DNA of 64,000 nucleotides, taken from Glycomyces tritici. GTDB taxonomy: Bacteria; Actinomycetota; Actinomycetes; Mycobacteriales; Micromonosporaceae. Numbering within the stretch: position 1 is the first letter of the stretch; each line of letters opens with the position of its first letter. Made by a program: the position numbers and the translations under genes. Positions 54,835 through 63,973 of this stretch are shown piece by piece. The notes under the pieces are model-generated. The model was not told the DNA's origin. It saw only the letters and a list, made by a program, of their open reading frames with translations, and ran no database searches. The stretch covers positions 124,001-188,000 of the forward strand of contig NZ_JAUEMJ010000002.1 in NCBI RefSeq assembly GCF_030403505.1. Direction: 5' to 3'.

Positions 54835-57021
54835 TCAGTGGTGGATGCCGGTGGCGCGGCCGAGACCGGCGAGGATCTCGGCGACGAGGACGGGGTCGAG
54901 GGCGTCGCCGCGCAGCGTGGGGGCGCCGCGGCGGCGGTTCTTGGTGGGCGAGAACCAGACCCAGAGGATGCGGTGGCGTCCTTCGGGGTCGGGTTCACGG
55001 TAGTCGGGGCTCGGGTCGATCTCGGCGAGGAGGTGCGCGTTCTGGACGACCTCGCGGCTGGCGTCGTTCAGGGCCTCGAGCGGGAGCTCGCGGTCGAAGA
55101 GGTAGGTCCGGCCGCCGGCCCATTGCGAGTCGGAGTCGCCGGTCCAGTGCAGCGACTTCCATTCCAGCACCTCGCTCAGCGCGCCGAACGTGGCGGTGGC
55201 GCCGGAGAAGCGCTCCAAGACGCCGGTGTGCGCCTCCTCGGGGGTGAGCGCCAGCGCCGGGCGGACGAGCTGGTCGAACGGCTGCAGGATCTCGTAGTCG
55301 GCGAAGACCTCGGTCCACAGCGCCACGTCGGCGTCGAGGAGCACGGGGTGGGCGAGGCGGACGCGGGCGTCCTCGACGAGTTCGAGCGGCTTGTCGTTCA
55401 CGTCCGCGAAGCTGCCGTCCTCGGCGAGTCGGAACGCTTGGGGCCCAGTGGCAGTCTCGCCGATCCAGATGAGGCCGCGGGCGAGCGCGGCGAGCACGGG
55501 GTGGGCGAGGAGATGCGCGAACTCCTCGGGCCGCCAGATGCGGCTGGTGAGCATCGCGTCCTTGAGGCGGTCGCTCTGGAACTCGCGTTCCGCGGCGAGG
55601 TCCTTGGCGAGCGCGCGGAACCGGACGAGGGACGCGGCGGCGGTCTCGGCGTCGTCGCGGACGCCGGGGCGCGGCAGGCGCGAGCGGATCTTCCCGTCGG
55701 CGTCGGCGACGCGGAGGTTGAGCCGGTCGTCGGTCCTGATGTGGAAGGCGCGCGGTCCGAAGTCGAGCGTGAGCCGGCCGGGGTCGTCGAGGCCGAGCGT
55801 GGGGGTGCCGCGGTCGGCGAGCGGTTCCACTTCGGATCCTGAGCGGTCCGCCACGGCGGCGGCGTGCGCGGCCGCCAGCTCCCGGACCGAGTCGTGGAGC
55901 CTCCCGCGCGAGAGGCGGTACAGCGCGGGGAACGCGGTCTCGGCGGGGAAGGCCGCGAGGGTCTCGAGCGCCAGGCCGGTCTGCGCGAGGTTCCGCGCCC
56001 CGGATTTCTTGACCTGGGCCTCGATCAGGACGGCGGCCTCGGGGCCGCCGAAGCGCGCGAGCTGGCCCACGGTCCAGGGCGTGAACCGGTACCGCTGCGC
56101 CATGGCGAGCGAGAAGCGTGCGAGCGATGCGGCGTCGCAGGCTTCGGCGACGGCGTCGGCCGCGGGGTACGGGGTGCGCGGCGACCACTGCGAGAGGACC
56201 GCGATGAGGTGCGAGACGGCGCTGGGCGGCAGGACCGCCGCCCGGTCGGCGGTGAGGACGCGCGGGAGCAGGTCCTGCGCGTGGATCGAGCCCGCGGTCG
56301 GGTTGCTCAGCAGCGGCCGGTCGAGGTGGTCGGCGAGGACGGCGGTGACGCCTGCGACCGCTTCCGGCCCATGGGTCTCGGCGCGGCGGATGACGGCCTT
56401 GGGGCCGTACCGCCAGGCGAGGAGGCGGAGCGCGCCGCGGGCGGTGGTGCGCTGGTAGGCCTTGGGGCCGAAGGCTTCTGGAATGAGGAGCGGCACGGCG
56501 TGGAGGCCGTGGCGGTCGAACCAGTCGAGGCCGGGGCCGCGCCCGGCGTCGAGCCGGAGGCACCAGTGCGCGGCGGTCGCCGCGGCCGGGGTGCTGCGGA
56601 TGGCGAGGAGGACGCGGCCGGCCCACGGGGATTTCTTGATGTGCCGGACGGCCCTGTCGGCGAAGCGCGGGCCGCCGCGGGCGAGCTGGGAGAGGAGGCC
56701 CTCCTCGAACTTCCATTCGGGGCGGTAGCTGTAGATCCGCTCCCCCACCGAGTCGTCCCAGTAGGTCTCCGGGTCCCATTCGACGGCGTCGGGTTCGAGC
56801 GCCATGGCGCGCTCGAACTCGCCGGGGCGGCCGACGAGCTGGGGGGCGGGGACTTGAAGGCCGGGGATCTCGCCGGGCGGGCGGCTCCGGCGCGGTTCGG
56901 CCCACGGCGGGGCGACGAGCACCTTCGGCAGGTCCGCAAGGGCCGCGACGGGGAGTCCGGACGGCGGCGACTCGTCGGTTGCTTCGAGTCGCTTGTCTTG
57001 TGGCGCAAGGTGATCGGTCAT
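54835..57021 (-). CDS. DUF4132 protein 1 (short form), first gene of the MoxR operon
   Basis: A 728-residue paralogue of the two following DUF4132 proteins. It keeps the HEAT-like helical middle (WFDRHGLHAVPLLIPEAFG, repeated Ala-rich helices), the LTLDFGPRAFHI segment, and the DUF4132 core (about 510-640: HPVLAALARGLIWIGE, FRLAEDGSF, YEILQPFDQLVRPALALT). Compared with the others it lacks roughly 390 N-terminal residues. The equivalent E. coli protein is YehI (MolR). It has its own promoter of the RecA-NDp type and leads into the MoxR gene after 13 bases. Confidence 0.88.
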   Translation of the reverse strand: MTDHLAPQDKRLEATDESPPSGLPVAALADLPKVLVAPPWAEPRRSRPPGEIPGLQVPAPQLVGRPGEFERAMALEPDAVEWDPETYWDDSVGERIYSYRPEWKFEEGLLSQLARGGPRFADRAVRHIKKSPWAGRVLLAIRSTPAAATAAHWCLRLDAGRGPGLDWFDRHGLHAVPLLIPEAFGPKAYQRTTARGALRLLAWRYGPKAVIRRAETHGPEAVAGVTAVLADHLDRPLLSNPTAGSIHAQDLLPRVLTADRAAVLPPSAVSHLIAVLSQWSPRTPYPAADAVAEACDAASLARFSLAMAQRYRFTPWTVGQLARFGGPEAAVLIEAQVKKSGARNLAQTGLALETLAAFPAETAFPALYRLSRGRLHDSVRELAAAHAAAVADRSGSEVEPLADRGTPTLGLDDPGRLTLDFGPRAFHIRTDDRLNLRVADADGKIRSRLPRPGVRDDAETAAASLVRFRALAKDLAAEREFQSDRLKDAMLTSRIWRPEEFAHLLAHPVLAALARGLIWIGETATGPQAFRLAEDGSFADVNDKPLELVEDARVRLAHPVLLDADVALWTEVFADYEILQPFDQLVRPALALTPEEAHTGVLERFSGATATFGALSEVLEWKSLHWTGDSDSQWAGGRTYLFDRELPLEALNDASREVVQNAHLLAEIDPSPDYREPDPEGRHRILWVWFSPTKNRRRGAPTLRGDALDPVLVAEILAGLGRATGIHH

Positions 57022-57054
57022 GACCGGCTTTCATGGGGCGGTGGTGTCATGCAG

Positions 57055-57076
57055 AGCATATGAGGACGGTGCGACA
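57055..57076 (-). promoter_or_regulatory. RecA-NDp/PafBC-type promoter of DUF4132 gene 1 and the MoxR operon
   Basis: On the minus strand TGTCGCACC (57076-57068), seven bases, then TATGCT (57060-57055), 33 bases before the ATG at 57021. It has the same layout as the uvrA promoter (17145-17166) and those of DUF4132 genes 2 and 3. Confidence 0.55.
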
Positions 57077-57079
57077 CGC

Positions 57080-57118
57080 CTCCGGCCCATCGCGTTCGAA
57101 CAACGCGATGGGCCGGAG
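57080..57118 (-). terminator. terminator after DUF4132 gene 2
   Basis: A perfect 17-bp stem (CTCCGGCCCATCGCGTT and its complement) has a five-base loop (CGAAC), nine bases after the stop of gene 2. It separates gene 2 from the promoter of gene 1, so each DUF4132 gene is a separate transcription unit at this point. Confidence 0.88.
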
Positions 57119-57127
57119 TCGAGGCGG

Positions 57128-60100
57128 TCAGGCGACGCCGGCGGCCTTCGACAGCGCCGCGAGCACTTCAGAGGCGACCACGGGGTCGACCGGCCCGAAG
57201 CCGGTCTTCGGCGGCGGCACGGTCCAGTCGGTGAGGCCGCGGGCGGCGAGCAGGACGGTGCGGAGCCGCTGGTCGGGGCAGTGCTCGATCGCGCCGACCC
57301 AGATGCCCGGGTCGAGGTCGAGCACGAGGTAGCCGGCGCCGCGCACCTCGCAGGACATGCCCGGTTCGATCCCGGCGTCCTGGGGTACGGCCCGCTCCCA
57401 GCCCTTGCTCGTGAGGCCGAGCAGCTTGCCCACCGGGACCGTGATCCCCTCGAACCGCTTCAGGCGGCCCGTCTGCAGCTCCTCCTCGGTGAAGGCCAGC
57501 ACGGGGCGTTCGAGTTGCGGGAAGGGCTGCAGGATCTCGTAGTCGGCGAGGATCTCGCCCCAGGCGTCGAGCTCGTCGCCGATGATCGCGGGGTGCGCGA
57601 GGCGGATCGCGGCGTTCGCGGGAAGCGTGAACTCCTCTTCTTCGACGTCGGTGCAGCCCTTGTCCTCCGCGAGGCGGAACGAGGTCCGCCGGCCGTCGGC
57701 CTCGGCGATCCACACCAGGCGCCGGGCGAGGTGCCACACGAGCGGGTGCTGGACGAAGTGCTCGTCGAACTCGGCGGGCGTCCACGTGCGGCCCTGCACC
57801 ATGGCCCGCTCGAACCGCTTCACCTGGTCCGCGGCGACCGTGCGGAGGTCTTTGCGCAGTGCGGCGAACCGCTGGTACGCGGCGGCGGCGAGGAGTTCGT
57901 CGTCCTTGGCACCCGGCTTGGGCAGGCTCTTGCGGGGCTTGCCGTCGCCGTCGCGCACGAACGGCTTGAGCGCCTCGTCGAAGCCCACGGTGAACTGCCG
58001 CGGCCCGTAGTCGAGGACGAGCGCGGCCTCGTCGCGCAGCCCGAAGTCGGGCACGAGGCGGTCGGCGAGCTGGTCGGCGGTCAGGCCGAGGTTCGCGGCG
58101 ATGGCGTCGATCTGGTCGCCCGCTTCGGCTTTGATCGCGGCGAACTTGGCCTTCTCGGCGATCTGGTTGATCGCCCGCAGCGCGGCCTCGGTGCCGATCG
58201 CGCCGAGCACCTTGAGGCCCTTGACGGCCCGCTGGTGCTGGCTCTCCCCCGGCCACTTCGCGACGAGCGGGGCGAGCAGGCGCACGGCCTCGTCGTCGGC
58301 GAAGTGCGCGAGCTGCGTCAGGGCCCAGCCGTCCTCGGAGGGCGCTCCGGCGGCGAGCCACTGCTCGAACAGCGCCACCGAGAAGCGCGCCAGCGAGAGC
58401 CGGTCGCAGGCCTCGGCGACGACCGCGACGCCCGCGTAGTCGTACTCGGGCGTGCCGATGGCGAGCACGGTGAAGAGGTTGCGGACCGCGGCGTCCGGCA
58501 GCGCGTGCTCGCGCCCGGCGAGCAGCACCTGCGGCAGCACCGCCGGGGAGGCCCACGCGCCGGCCTTGGGGACCTGGATGCCGATGGGCATGAGCGGGTC
58601 GATGTCCACGAGGTCGCCGATCGCGGCGGCGGCCTCGTCGCCGTACTGGGCGGCGGCTTCGCGCACGAGGTCGGCGCCGTGGGTCGAGGCGAGGTAGCGC
58701 AGTGCGGCTTCAGCGGCGGCGCGGGTCTTCTTGGACTTGCCGAGGGCGTCCGGGACGAGCAGCGCCGCGGCGTCCGCGCCGTGACGGTCGAACCATTCGA
58801 CCGCGAAGGGCCGCATGGTCTTCAAGCGCACGAGCGCATCGGCGGCGTAGCGGGCGACGAGGAGGTTCGCGACCGGCAGCAGCAGGAGGCGCCGGTACTC
58901 GAAGTCGTACGAGGTGGCGGTCATGATGTACTGCGCCGCTTCCGCACCGAGGTTCGCCAGGATGCGCTGGAGGACCGGGAGGTTGAAGTAGTTGTGGTCG
59001 ACCTTCCAGCGCGGCAGGAGGTCGGCGGCGACCTCCGGGTGCGCGAGGGCCAGCAGGCCGGCCTGGTCGTAGGCGTCCTTGGCGTCGAACTCGCGGGTCG
59101 CATACTCCCAGCGGGTGCGGCTCCATTCGGCGGACTCCTTGAAGCGGGCGAACTGGTGGTGCTCGATCGCGGCCCACGCTTCGCGTTCGCCTTCGGCCCA
59201 GGTCATCCGCTCGATCGGCGCGGGTGCGAGATCCTTGAGGACGATCGCTTCGCGCTCGGCCGCGCCGGTGCCCCAGGGCGGGGCGGCGAGCAGGGCGGGC
59301 ACGGCGTCGGCGGGGGCTTCGGGGACGCGCCGCCGGTCGGCGGTGAGGGGCGCGACGGCCGCCTGGGTCGCCTCGTCCATGAGCGGGAGCACGGTGTCGA
59401 GCAGGACCGGGTCGGCGTGGGCCAGGGTCGTGAGCTGCCTGTGCTCGGCGGCGTCGGCGGACGGGAGGCGCTCGGCGATCAATCGCAGTGCGCGCCTGGG
59501 GAAGTTCACGGCCGCCTCGATGGCGAAGCCCATGGCGTCGGCCTGGTCCAGATGGTCGAGCAGCACCGTCATGGCCTCGTCGCCGGGCATCGCCGCGAGG
59601 GCCCGGTATACGGTCCGCCGCTCCCCGGGGCCGGGGCGGCCGCTGCCGAGATACCCCTTGCAGACGGGCAGCGCCGCGGCGCCGAGGCGGTGGAGGAGGT
59701 CCGCCGCTTCGGCCACCGGCAGCCCGTAGAACCGGCTCGGGTCCACTTCGATCAGATCCGTCTGCTCTTCGGTGGTGACCAGTTCGAGCAGCAGTTTCGG
59801 GTAGGCATGGGACGCCGAGGTCCGGTACTCGTTGCAGACCTCGGTCAGCCAGGCCTCCTCGTCGGGGACCAGGATGCTCACCGCGAGCCGCAGCTCGGGG
59901 CTGGTGCGGTGCTCGGCGAGTGCGGCCACGACGCCCGCGTAGTCGGCGTCCGCGGCGATGCGCGCCCGGACCTGGCGAATCTCGGCGTTGTCCTGAAGCT
60001 TCGACCAGCTGCTCTCGGACAGCGCACGCCATGAGACACCGAGGTTCCGGTCGCGCCGGTCGAGGTCGAGGGCGAGGGTGTAGGCGAGCGCGGCCGCCGC

Positions 60101-60475
60101 GAACGGCAGGCCGTGATCGGTCTCCAACAGGTCGAACATCGGCCGGCACCGGAGACGGTACGTGTCGTGCGCCGAGTTGGCGAGCAGTGCCACGACGCCG
60201 GCGCCGCGCACGTCGGCCTCACTGTGGAGGGAGGCAGTGCCGGAGGAAGCACTGCTGAGGTATGCCGACGCGGCGGTAGCGAACTTGTCGTCGCGGCCCT
60301 TGGCGAGGCGCGCGCGGATCCAGTCCATGTGCTTGTCGAGGTGAGCGCGCCCGGCCCCCGGGTCGAGCACGATCCTGCGCGGCTTGGCGCCGCGGCGCGG
60401 CTGCACGAAGCGGTTCCACGCGGCGGGGAAGGCGAGGCGGTCTTCGTCGGAAAGCGGTACGGCGGTATCGGTCAT
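57128..60475 (-). CDS. DUF4132 protein 2
   Basis: A 1115-residue protein of unknown function. The N-terminal 400 residues are helical and followed by HEAT-like repeats (WFDRHGADAAALLVPDALGKSKK, LAHFADDEAVRLLAPLVAKWPGE). Then come ALVLDYGPRQFTVGFDE and the C-terminal DUF4132 domain (about 900-1040: HPLVWHLARRLVWI, FRLAEDKG, DYEILQPFPQLERPVLAFTEEEL) and a last small domain (GYLVLDLDPGIWVG). It is clearly paralogous to gene 3 along the whole length. The ATG at 60475 has no Shine-Dalgarno; its promoter box ends seven bases upstream, so translation is probably leaderless. Confidence 0.9.
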   Translation of the reverse strand: MTDTAVPLSDEDRLAFPAAWNRFVQPRRGAKPRRIVLDPGAGRAHLDKHMDWIRARLAKGRDDKFATAASAYLSSASSGTASLHSEADVRGAGVVALLANSAHDTYRLRCRPMFDLLETDHGLPFAAAALAYTLALDLDRRDRNLGVSWRALSESSWSKLQDNAEIRQVRARIAADADYAGVVAALAEHRTSPELRLAVSILVPDEEAWLTEVCNEYRTSASHAYPKLLLELVTTEEQTDLIEVDPSRFYGLPVAEAADLLHRLGAAALPVCKGYLGSGRPGPGERRTVYRALAAMPGDEAMTVLLDHLDQADAMGFAIEAAVNFPRRALRLIAERLPSADAAEHRQLTTLAHADPVLLDTVLPLMDEATQAAVAPLTADRRRVPEAPADAVPALLAAPPWGTGAAEREAIVLKDLAPAPIERMTWAEGEREAWAAIEHHQFARFKESAEWSRTRWEYATREFDAKDAYDQAGLLALAHPEVAADLLPRWKVDHNYFNLPVLQRILANLGAEAAQYIMTATSYDFEYRRLLLLPVANLLVARYAADALVRLKTMRPFAVEWFDRHGADAAALLVPDALGKSKKTRAAAEAALRYLASTHGADLVREAAAQYGDEAAAAIGDLVDIDPLMPIGIQVPKAGAWASPAVLPQVLLAGREHALPDAAVRNLFTVLAIGTPEYDYAGVAVVAEACDRLSLARFSVALFEQWLAAGAPSEDGWALTQLAHFADDEAVRLLAPLVAKWPGESQHQRAVKGLKVLGAIGTEAALRAINQIAEKAKFAAIKAEAGDQIDAIAANLGLTADQLADRLVPDFGLRDEAALVLDYGPRQFTVGFDEALKPFVRDGDGKPRKSLPKPGAKDDELLAAAAYQRFAALRKDLRTVAADQVKRFERAMVQGRTWTPAEFDEHFVQHPLVWHLARRLVWIAEADGRRTSFRLAEDKGCTDVEEEEFTLPANAAIRLAHPAIIGDELDAWGEILADYEILQPFPQLERPVLAFTEEELQTGRLKRFEGITVPVGKLLGLTSKGWERAVPQDAGIEPGMSCEVRGAGYLVLDLDPGIWVGAIEHCPDQRLRTVLLAARGLTDWTVPPPKTGFGPVDPVVASEVLAALSKAAGVA

Positions 60476-60482
60476 GGGCGAC

Positions 60483-60504
60483 AGCTTAGGAACCGGGTAC
60501 GACA
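60483..60504 (-). promoter_or_regulatory. RecA-NDp/PafBC-type promoter of DUF4132 gene 2
   Basis: On the minus strand TGTCGTACC (60504-60496), seven bases, then TAAGCT (60488-60483), seven bases before the ATG. The transcription start would coincide with or directly precede the start codon, as at uvrA. Confidence 0.55.
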
Positions 60505-60528
60505 CGGTGATCGCGCTGGCGCGCAGTG

Positions 60529-63500
60529 TCATCGGTCGCCTTGCGGGGCGGTGTCGCTGCGGGTGAGGCGGGCGAGTCCGCTCAGCGCCTCGGAGGCGAG
60601 GACGGGGTCGATGTCGCTGAGCGGCTCGCCGTCGGGGAAGAGCGGCGAGCCGAAGTAGCCGTTGAATGAGAGGCAGACACTGGCGGTCTTCTGGTCCGGG
60701 TAGGCGCTCGCCGAGCCGACGTAAATCCCCGGGTCGAGCTCCACGGCGAGGTAGCCGCTGCCGGGGAAGGCGTAGAGGACACCGGGTTCGACGCCGCCGT
60801 CCTCGGGTTCGGCGCGCGTCCAGCCCCGGTTGACGAGCCCGAGGACGGAGCCGACGGCCACGGTGCGACCTTCGAAGCGGGTGAGGCGGCCGGTGGCGAG
60901 CTCGTCTTCGGTGAAGGCGAGCACCGGGCGGCTCAGCTGCTCGAACGGCTGCAGGATCTCATAGTCGGCCAGGAGCGTCGCCCAGGCCCGTGCCTCGTCG
61001 GCCTCGAGGAGGGCCGGGTGGGCGAGGCGGATCGCGGATTCGGGTGCAGGCGTGAAGGTCTCGTCGTGCATGTCGCTGAAGGAGCCGTCCTCGGCGATGC
61101 GGAAGCCGGTGCGGGCGCCGTCGTGGTCGGCGATCCAGACGAGGCGGCGGGCGAGGTTGCCGGTGAGCGGGTGCTCGACGCAGTACTCGCGGAAGTCCTC
61201 CATTGTCCACTGGCGACCGTCGATCATGGCTGCTTCGAGGCGCTTCACGAGGTCGGCGGCGACGGTGCGCAGGTCCTTCCTCATCGCGGCGAAGCGCCGG
61301 TAGGCGTCGTCGGCGATCGCGGCGTCGTCGTGCTTTCCGGGCTTGGGGAGGGCCTTGCGCGGCTTGCCGTCGCCGCCTTGGACGAAGGGCTTCAGCTGCT
61401 CGTCGAAGCGCACGGTGAACTGCCGCGGCCCGTAATCGAGGACGAGCGCGGCCTCCTCGCCGAGCCCGAAGTCGGGCACCAGCCGGTCGGCGAGCTGCTC
61501 GGCGGTGAGGCCGAGCCGCGCGGCGATGGCCTCGATCTGCTCGGTCGCCTCCCACCGGATCGCGTCGAACTTCGCCTTGTCGGCGATGGACTGGACGGCG
61601 CGCATCGCGGTCTCGGTGCCGATCGCGCCGAGTACCTTGAGGCCCTTGACGGCCCGCTGGTGCTGGTTCTCCCCCGGCCATTTCGCGACGAGCGGTGCGA
61701 GCGTGCGCACGGTGTGGTCGTCGGCGAAGTGGGCGAGCTGGTGCAGTGCCCAGGTCTCGGCGGTCGGCGCGCCTGCGCTGCGCCACTGCTCGAAGAGGGC
61801 GAGCGAGAAGCGGCTCAGTGAGGCGCGGTCGCAGGCCTCGGCGACGGCGGCGACGCCGACGTAGGGCTGGTCCGGCGAGTCGATCGCGAGGACGGTGAGC
61901 AGATGCTCGACCGACTTCGGCGGTAGCGCCCGCTCGCCTCCGACGAGGAGCACTTGCGGGAGGAGTGCCGGTGCGGCCCAAGCGACCTGCTTGGGGATCT
62001 TCACCCCGACCGGGTCGAGCAGATCGGCATCCACAATGGCGCTGAGGGCGGCGGCGGCTTCATCCCCGTAGTGCTGCGCGGCGTCGCGCACCAGGCCGGG
62101 TCCACGGGTGGCCGCGAGGTGGGCCAGCGCGGCCGTCGCGCTCGTGCGCAGCTTCTTGTCCGCGCCGAGCGCGTCCGGGACGAGGAGCACGGCGGCGTCG
62201 GCGCCATGGCGGTCGAGCCAGGCGATGGCATTGGTGCGCAAGGACTTCAGCCGTACGAGGGCGTCGGCCATGCACCGGGCGGCGGGCAGGTTCGCGATCG
62301 GCCGTACCGCGTCGCGGCCGGCGGCGTCGAAGGCGGCGGCCCTGGCGACCTCGTAGGACACGGCCGTCTCGAAGCGGGCGAGGACGCGATAGAGCTTGTA
62401 TTGCGCTTCGAAGCCGAGTGGGGCGCCGGCGCGCCAGCGGTCGGCGACGGGGGCGGCGATCGCAAGCGGCGCTTCCGACAGCAGCCGCAGGCCGAGATCG
62501 GAGGGCAACCGGCCCAGTTCCATGCGCCGGGCCTCCTCGCGCCAGCTTGCCTCGTCCCGGTCACCGAAGTGGTAGAAGCGCTTTCCGAAGCGCTCGCGTT
62601 CGTCGGCGGCCCAGACGACCCGGTTGATCGGGGGCGGGACGAGTCCTTCGAGGACGGGGTCCTTCCGCCTGTCGCGCTTGGCGGTCCACGGCGGGGCGGC
62701 GAGCAGCGGCGGCAGTTCGGCCGGGTCGGCGTACGGCGCTCGGTCGGAGGCGGCGAAGAGCGGGCCGACCGTGCTCATCGCCGCGTCGTCGAGCCCCGGC
62801 ACGGCCGCGGCGACGGCGGGATCGGAGTGGAGGAGCTGCGTGAGGCGCCGGCGCCGGCCCGGGCCCGCCTCGGGGAGGCGGGCGGCTGCGGCGCGGAGCG
62901 TCCGCAGCGGGTAGTGGGCCGCGAACTCGATCGCGACGGCCATGACGTCCGGTTCGTGGAGCCGGTCGGCGAGATATCCGGCGGCTTCGTCGGAGGGCAG
63001 CCCGGCCAGTGCCTTGTGGAGCCTGCGGCGCCAGGCCACGGGGTGGGTGTCCTTCACGCTGTCGATCACCACCGGTGCGGCGGCGGCGCCGAGGCGCTTG
63101 ACGAGGTTCGCGAGCGCGGGCGTCTCGAGGCGGTAGGGCGGGATGCGGAGCCGGCCGAGGGCGGCGAGCTGGCCGGACGTGGTGACGGCTTGTGTGACCA
63201 GCAGTTCGGTGAGGTGCGATGCGGGTGTGCCGTCAAGGTGCTCCTCGCACACGTCGTCGGCCCAGGCCCGCTCGTCGGGGACGAGCAGGGTCACCGCGAG
63301 CCGTTCGGCCGAGTTGGTGCGGCGGCGGGCGAGCGCGTCGCGGACGGCGGTGTACTCGGAGTCGGAGGCGGCGGCGATCAGGTGGCGGAGGTCGGCGAGG
63401 AGGCCGTCCGGGACGGTGCGGAACCAGGCGCTGTCGTTGAGGTGCACCTGGCGCAGGCGGACCTCGATGCGGTCTCGGCCGGTGTCGAGCGTGAAGAGCA

Positions 63501-63891
63501 TCGCGGCGGTCTCGGCGGCGAACGGCAGGCCGTGGTCGGCGGCGAGGCGGGCGAGCAGGTCGCGGGACGCGGCCGACTTCTGCTCGATGAAGTCGGTGGT
63601 CGCCGGGTCGCCGCCCACGTAGTGGCAGATGACGGCGGTCGCGACGGCCGCGCCGACCGGGTCGGCGGCCCCGTCGAGGAAGGCGGTGCCGGCCGGTCGC
63701 AGCAGCTCGTGGGGCGCGAGGTCGAGCACGGCGCGGGCCCGGGTCTCGTGTTCGGCGAGCAGCCGGCCGCCCGCTTCGGGCGACGCGGTGACCTTGCGGG
63801 GCTTCCCGATGGAGCGGGTCGGCTTGACGTGCCGTTCCCAGACCTTCGGGAAGTGGGCCTGGTCTTCTTGGGGTGCAAGCGATGCCGTCAT
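60529..63891 (-). CDS. DUF4132 protein 3
   Basis: An 1120-residue full-length paralogue of protein 2. Shared blocks include WLDRHGADAAVLLVPDALGADKK, LAHFADDHTVRTLAPLVAKWPGE, ALVLDYGPRQFTVRFDE, LARRLVWIADHDGARTGFRIAEDG, DYEILQPFEQLSRPVLAFTEDEL and GYLAVELDPGIYVGSA. No membrane segment, signal peptide or known catalytic motif is seen; the repeats suggest a large scaffold. The ATG at 63891 has AAGGA six bases upstream. Gene 2 starts 53 bases after its stop. Confidence 0.9.
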   Translation of the reverse strand: MTASLAPQEDQAHFPKVWERHVKPTRSIGKPRKVTASPEAGGRLLAEHETRARAVLDLAPHELLRPAGTAFLDGAADPVGAAVATAVICHYVGGDPATTDFIEQKSAASRDLLARLAADHGLPFAAETAAMLFTLDTGRDRIEVRLRQVHLNDSAWFRTVPDGLLADLRHLIAAASDSEYTAVRDALARRRTNSAERLAVTLLVPDERAWADDVCEEHLDGTPASHLTELLVTQAVTTSGQLAALGRLRIPPYRLETPALANLVKRLGAAAAPVVIDSVKDTHPVAWRRRLHKALAGLPSDEAAGYLADRLHEPDVMAVAIEFAAHYPLRTLRAAAARLPEAGPGRRRRLTQLLHSDPAVAAAVPGLDDAAMSTVGPLFAASDRAPYADPAELPPLLAAPPWTAKRDRRKDPVLEGLVPPPINRVVWAADERERFGKRFYHFGDRDEASWREEARRMELGRLPSDLGLRLLSEAPLAIAAPVADRWRAGAPLGFEAQYKLYRVLARFETAVSYEVARAAAFDAAGRDAVRPIANLPAARCMADALVRLKSLRTNAIAWLDRHGADAAVLLVPDALGADKKLRTSATAALAHLAATRGPGLVRDAAQHYGDEAAAALSAIVDADLLDPVGVKIPKQVAWAAPALLPQVLLVGGERALPPKSVEHLLTVLAIDSPDQPYVGVAAVAEACDRASLSRFSLALFEQWRSAGAPTAETWALHQLAHFADDHTVRTLAPLVAKWPGENQHQRAVKGLKVLGAIGTETAMRAVQSIADKAKFDAIRWEATEQIEAIAARLGLTAEQLADRLVPDFGLGEEAALVLDYGPRQFTVRFDEQLKPFVQGGDGKPRKALPKPGKHDDAAIADDAYRRFAAMRKDLRTVAADLVKRLEAAMIDGRQWTMEDFREYCVEHPLTGNLARRLVWIADHDGARTGFRIAEDGSFSDMHDETFTPAPESAIRLAHPALLEADEARAWATLLADYEILQPFEQLSRPVLAFTEDELATGRLTRFEGRTVAVGSVLGLVNRGWTRAEPEDGGVEPGVLYAFPGSGYLAVELDPGIYVGSASAYPDQKTASVCLSFNGYFGSPLFPDGEPLSDIDPVLASEALSGLARLTRSDTAPQGDR

Positions 63892-63910
63892 CCGGGTCCT
63901 TCGTGCGGCG

Positions 63911-63953
63911 GGGAATGTCGCAGCCGAGGATAGCGATTCGGTGCGACATTCCC
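63911..63953. repeat. 12-bp inverted repeat around the DUF4132 gene 3 promoter
   Basis: GGGAATGTCGCA (63911-63922) and TGCGACATTCCC (63942-63953) are perfect complements separated by 19 bases that contain the -10 box. One arm holds the TGTCGCA promoter element and the other presents the same element in opposite orientation, flanking the probable transcription start. Confidence 0.7.
63927..63948 (-). promoter_or_regulatory. RecA-NDp/PafBC-type promoter of DUF4132 gene 3
   Basis: On the minus strand TGTCGCACC (63948-63940), seven bases, then TATCCT (63932-63927), 35 bases before the ATG. It is embedded in a larger inverted repeat (63911-63953). Confidence 0.55.
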
Positions 63954-63973
63954 GTTCCGTCACGAATCAGGCA

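Noticed and set aside
57020..60034. 1004-codon plus-strand frame opposite DUF4132 gene 2
   Set aside because: The translation is Gly/Arg/Val/Asp low-complexity, typical of antisense frames in high-GC codons with G or C third positions. The minus-strand paralogue similarity is decisive.
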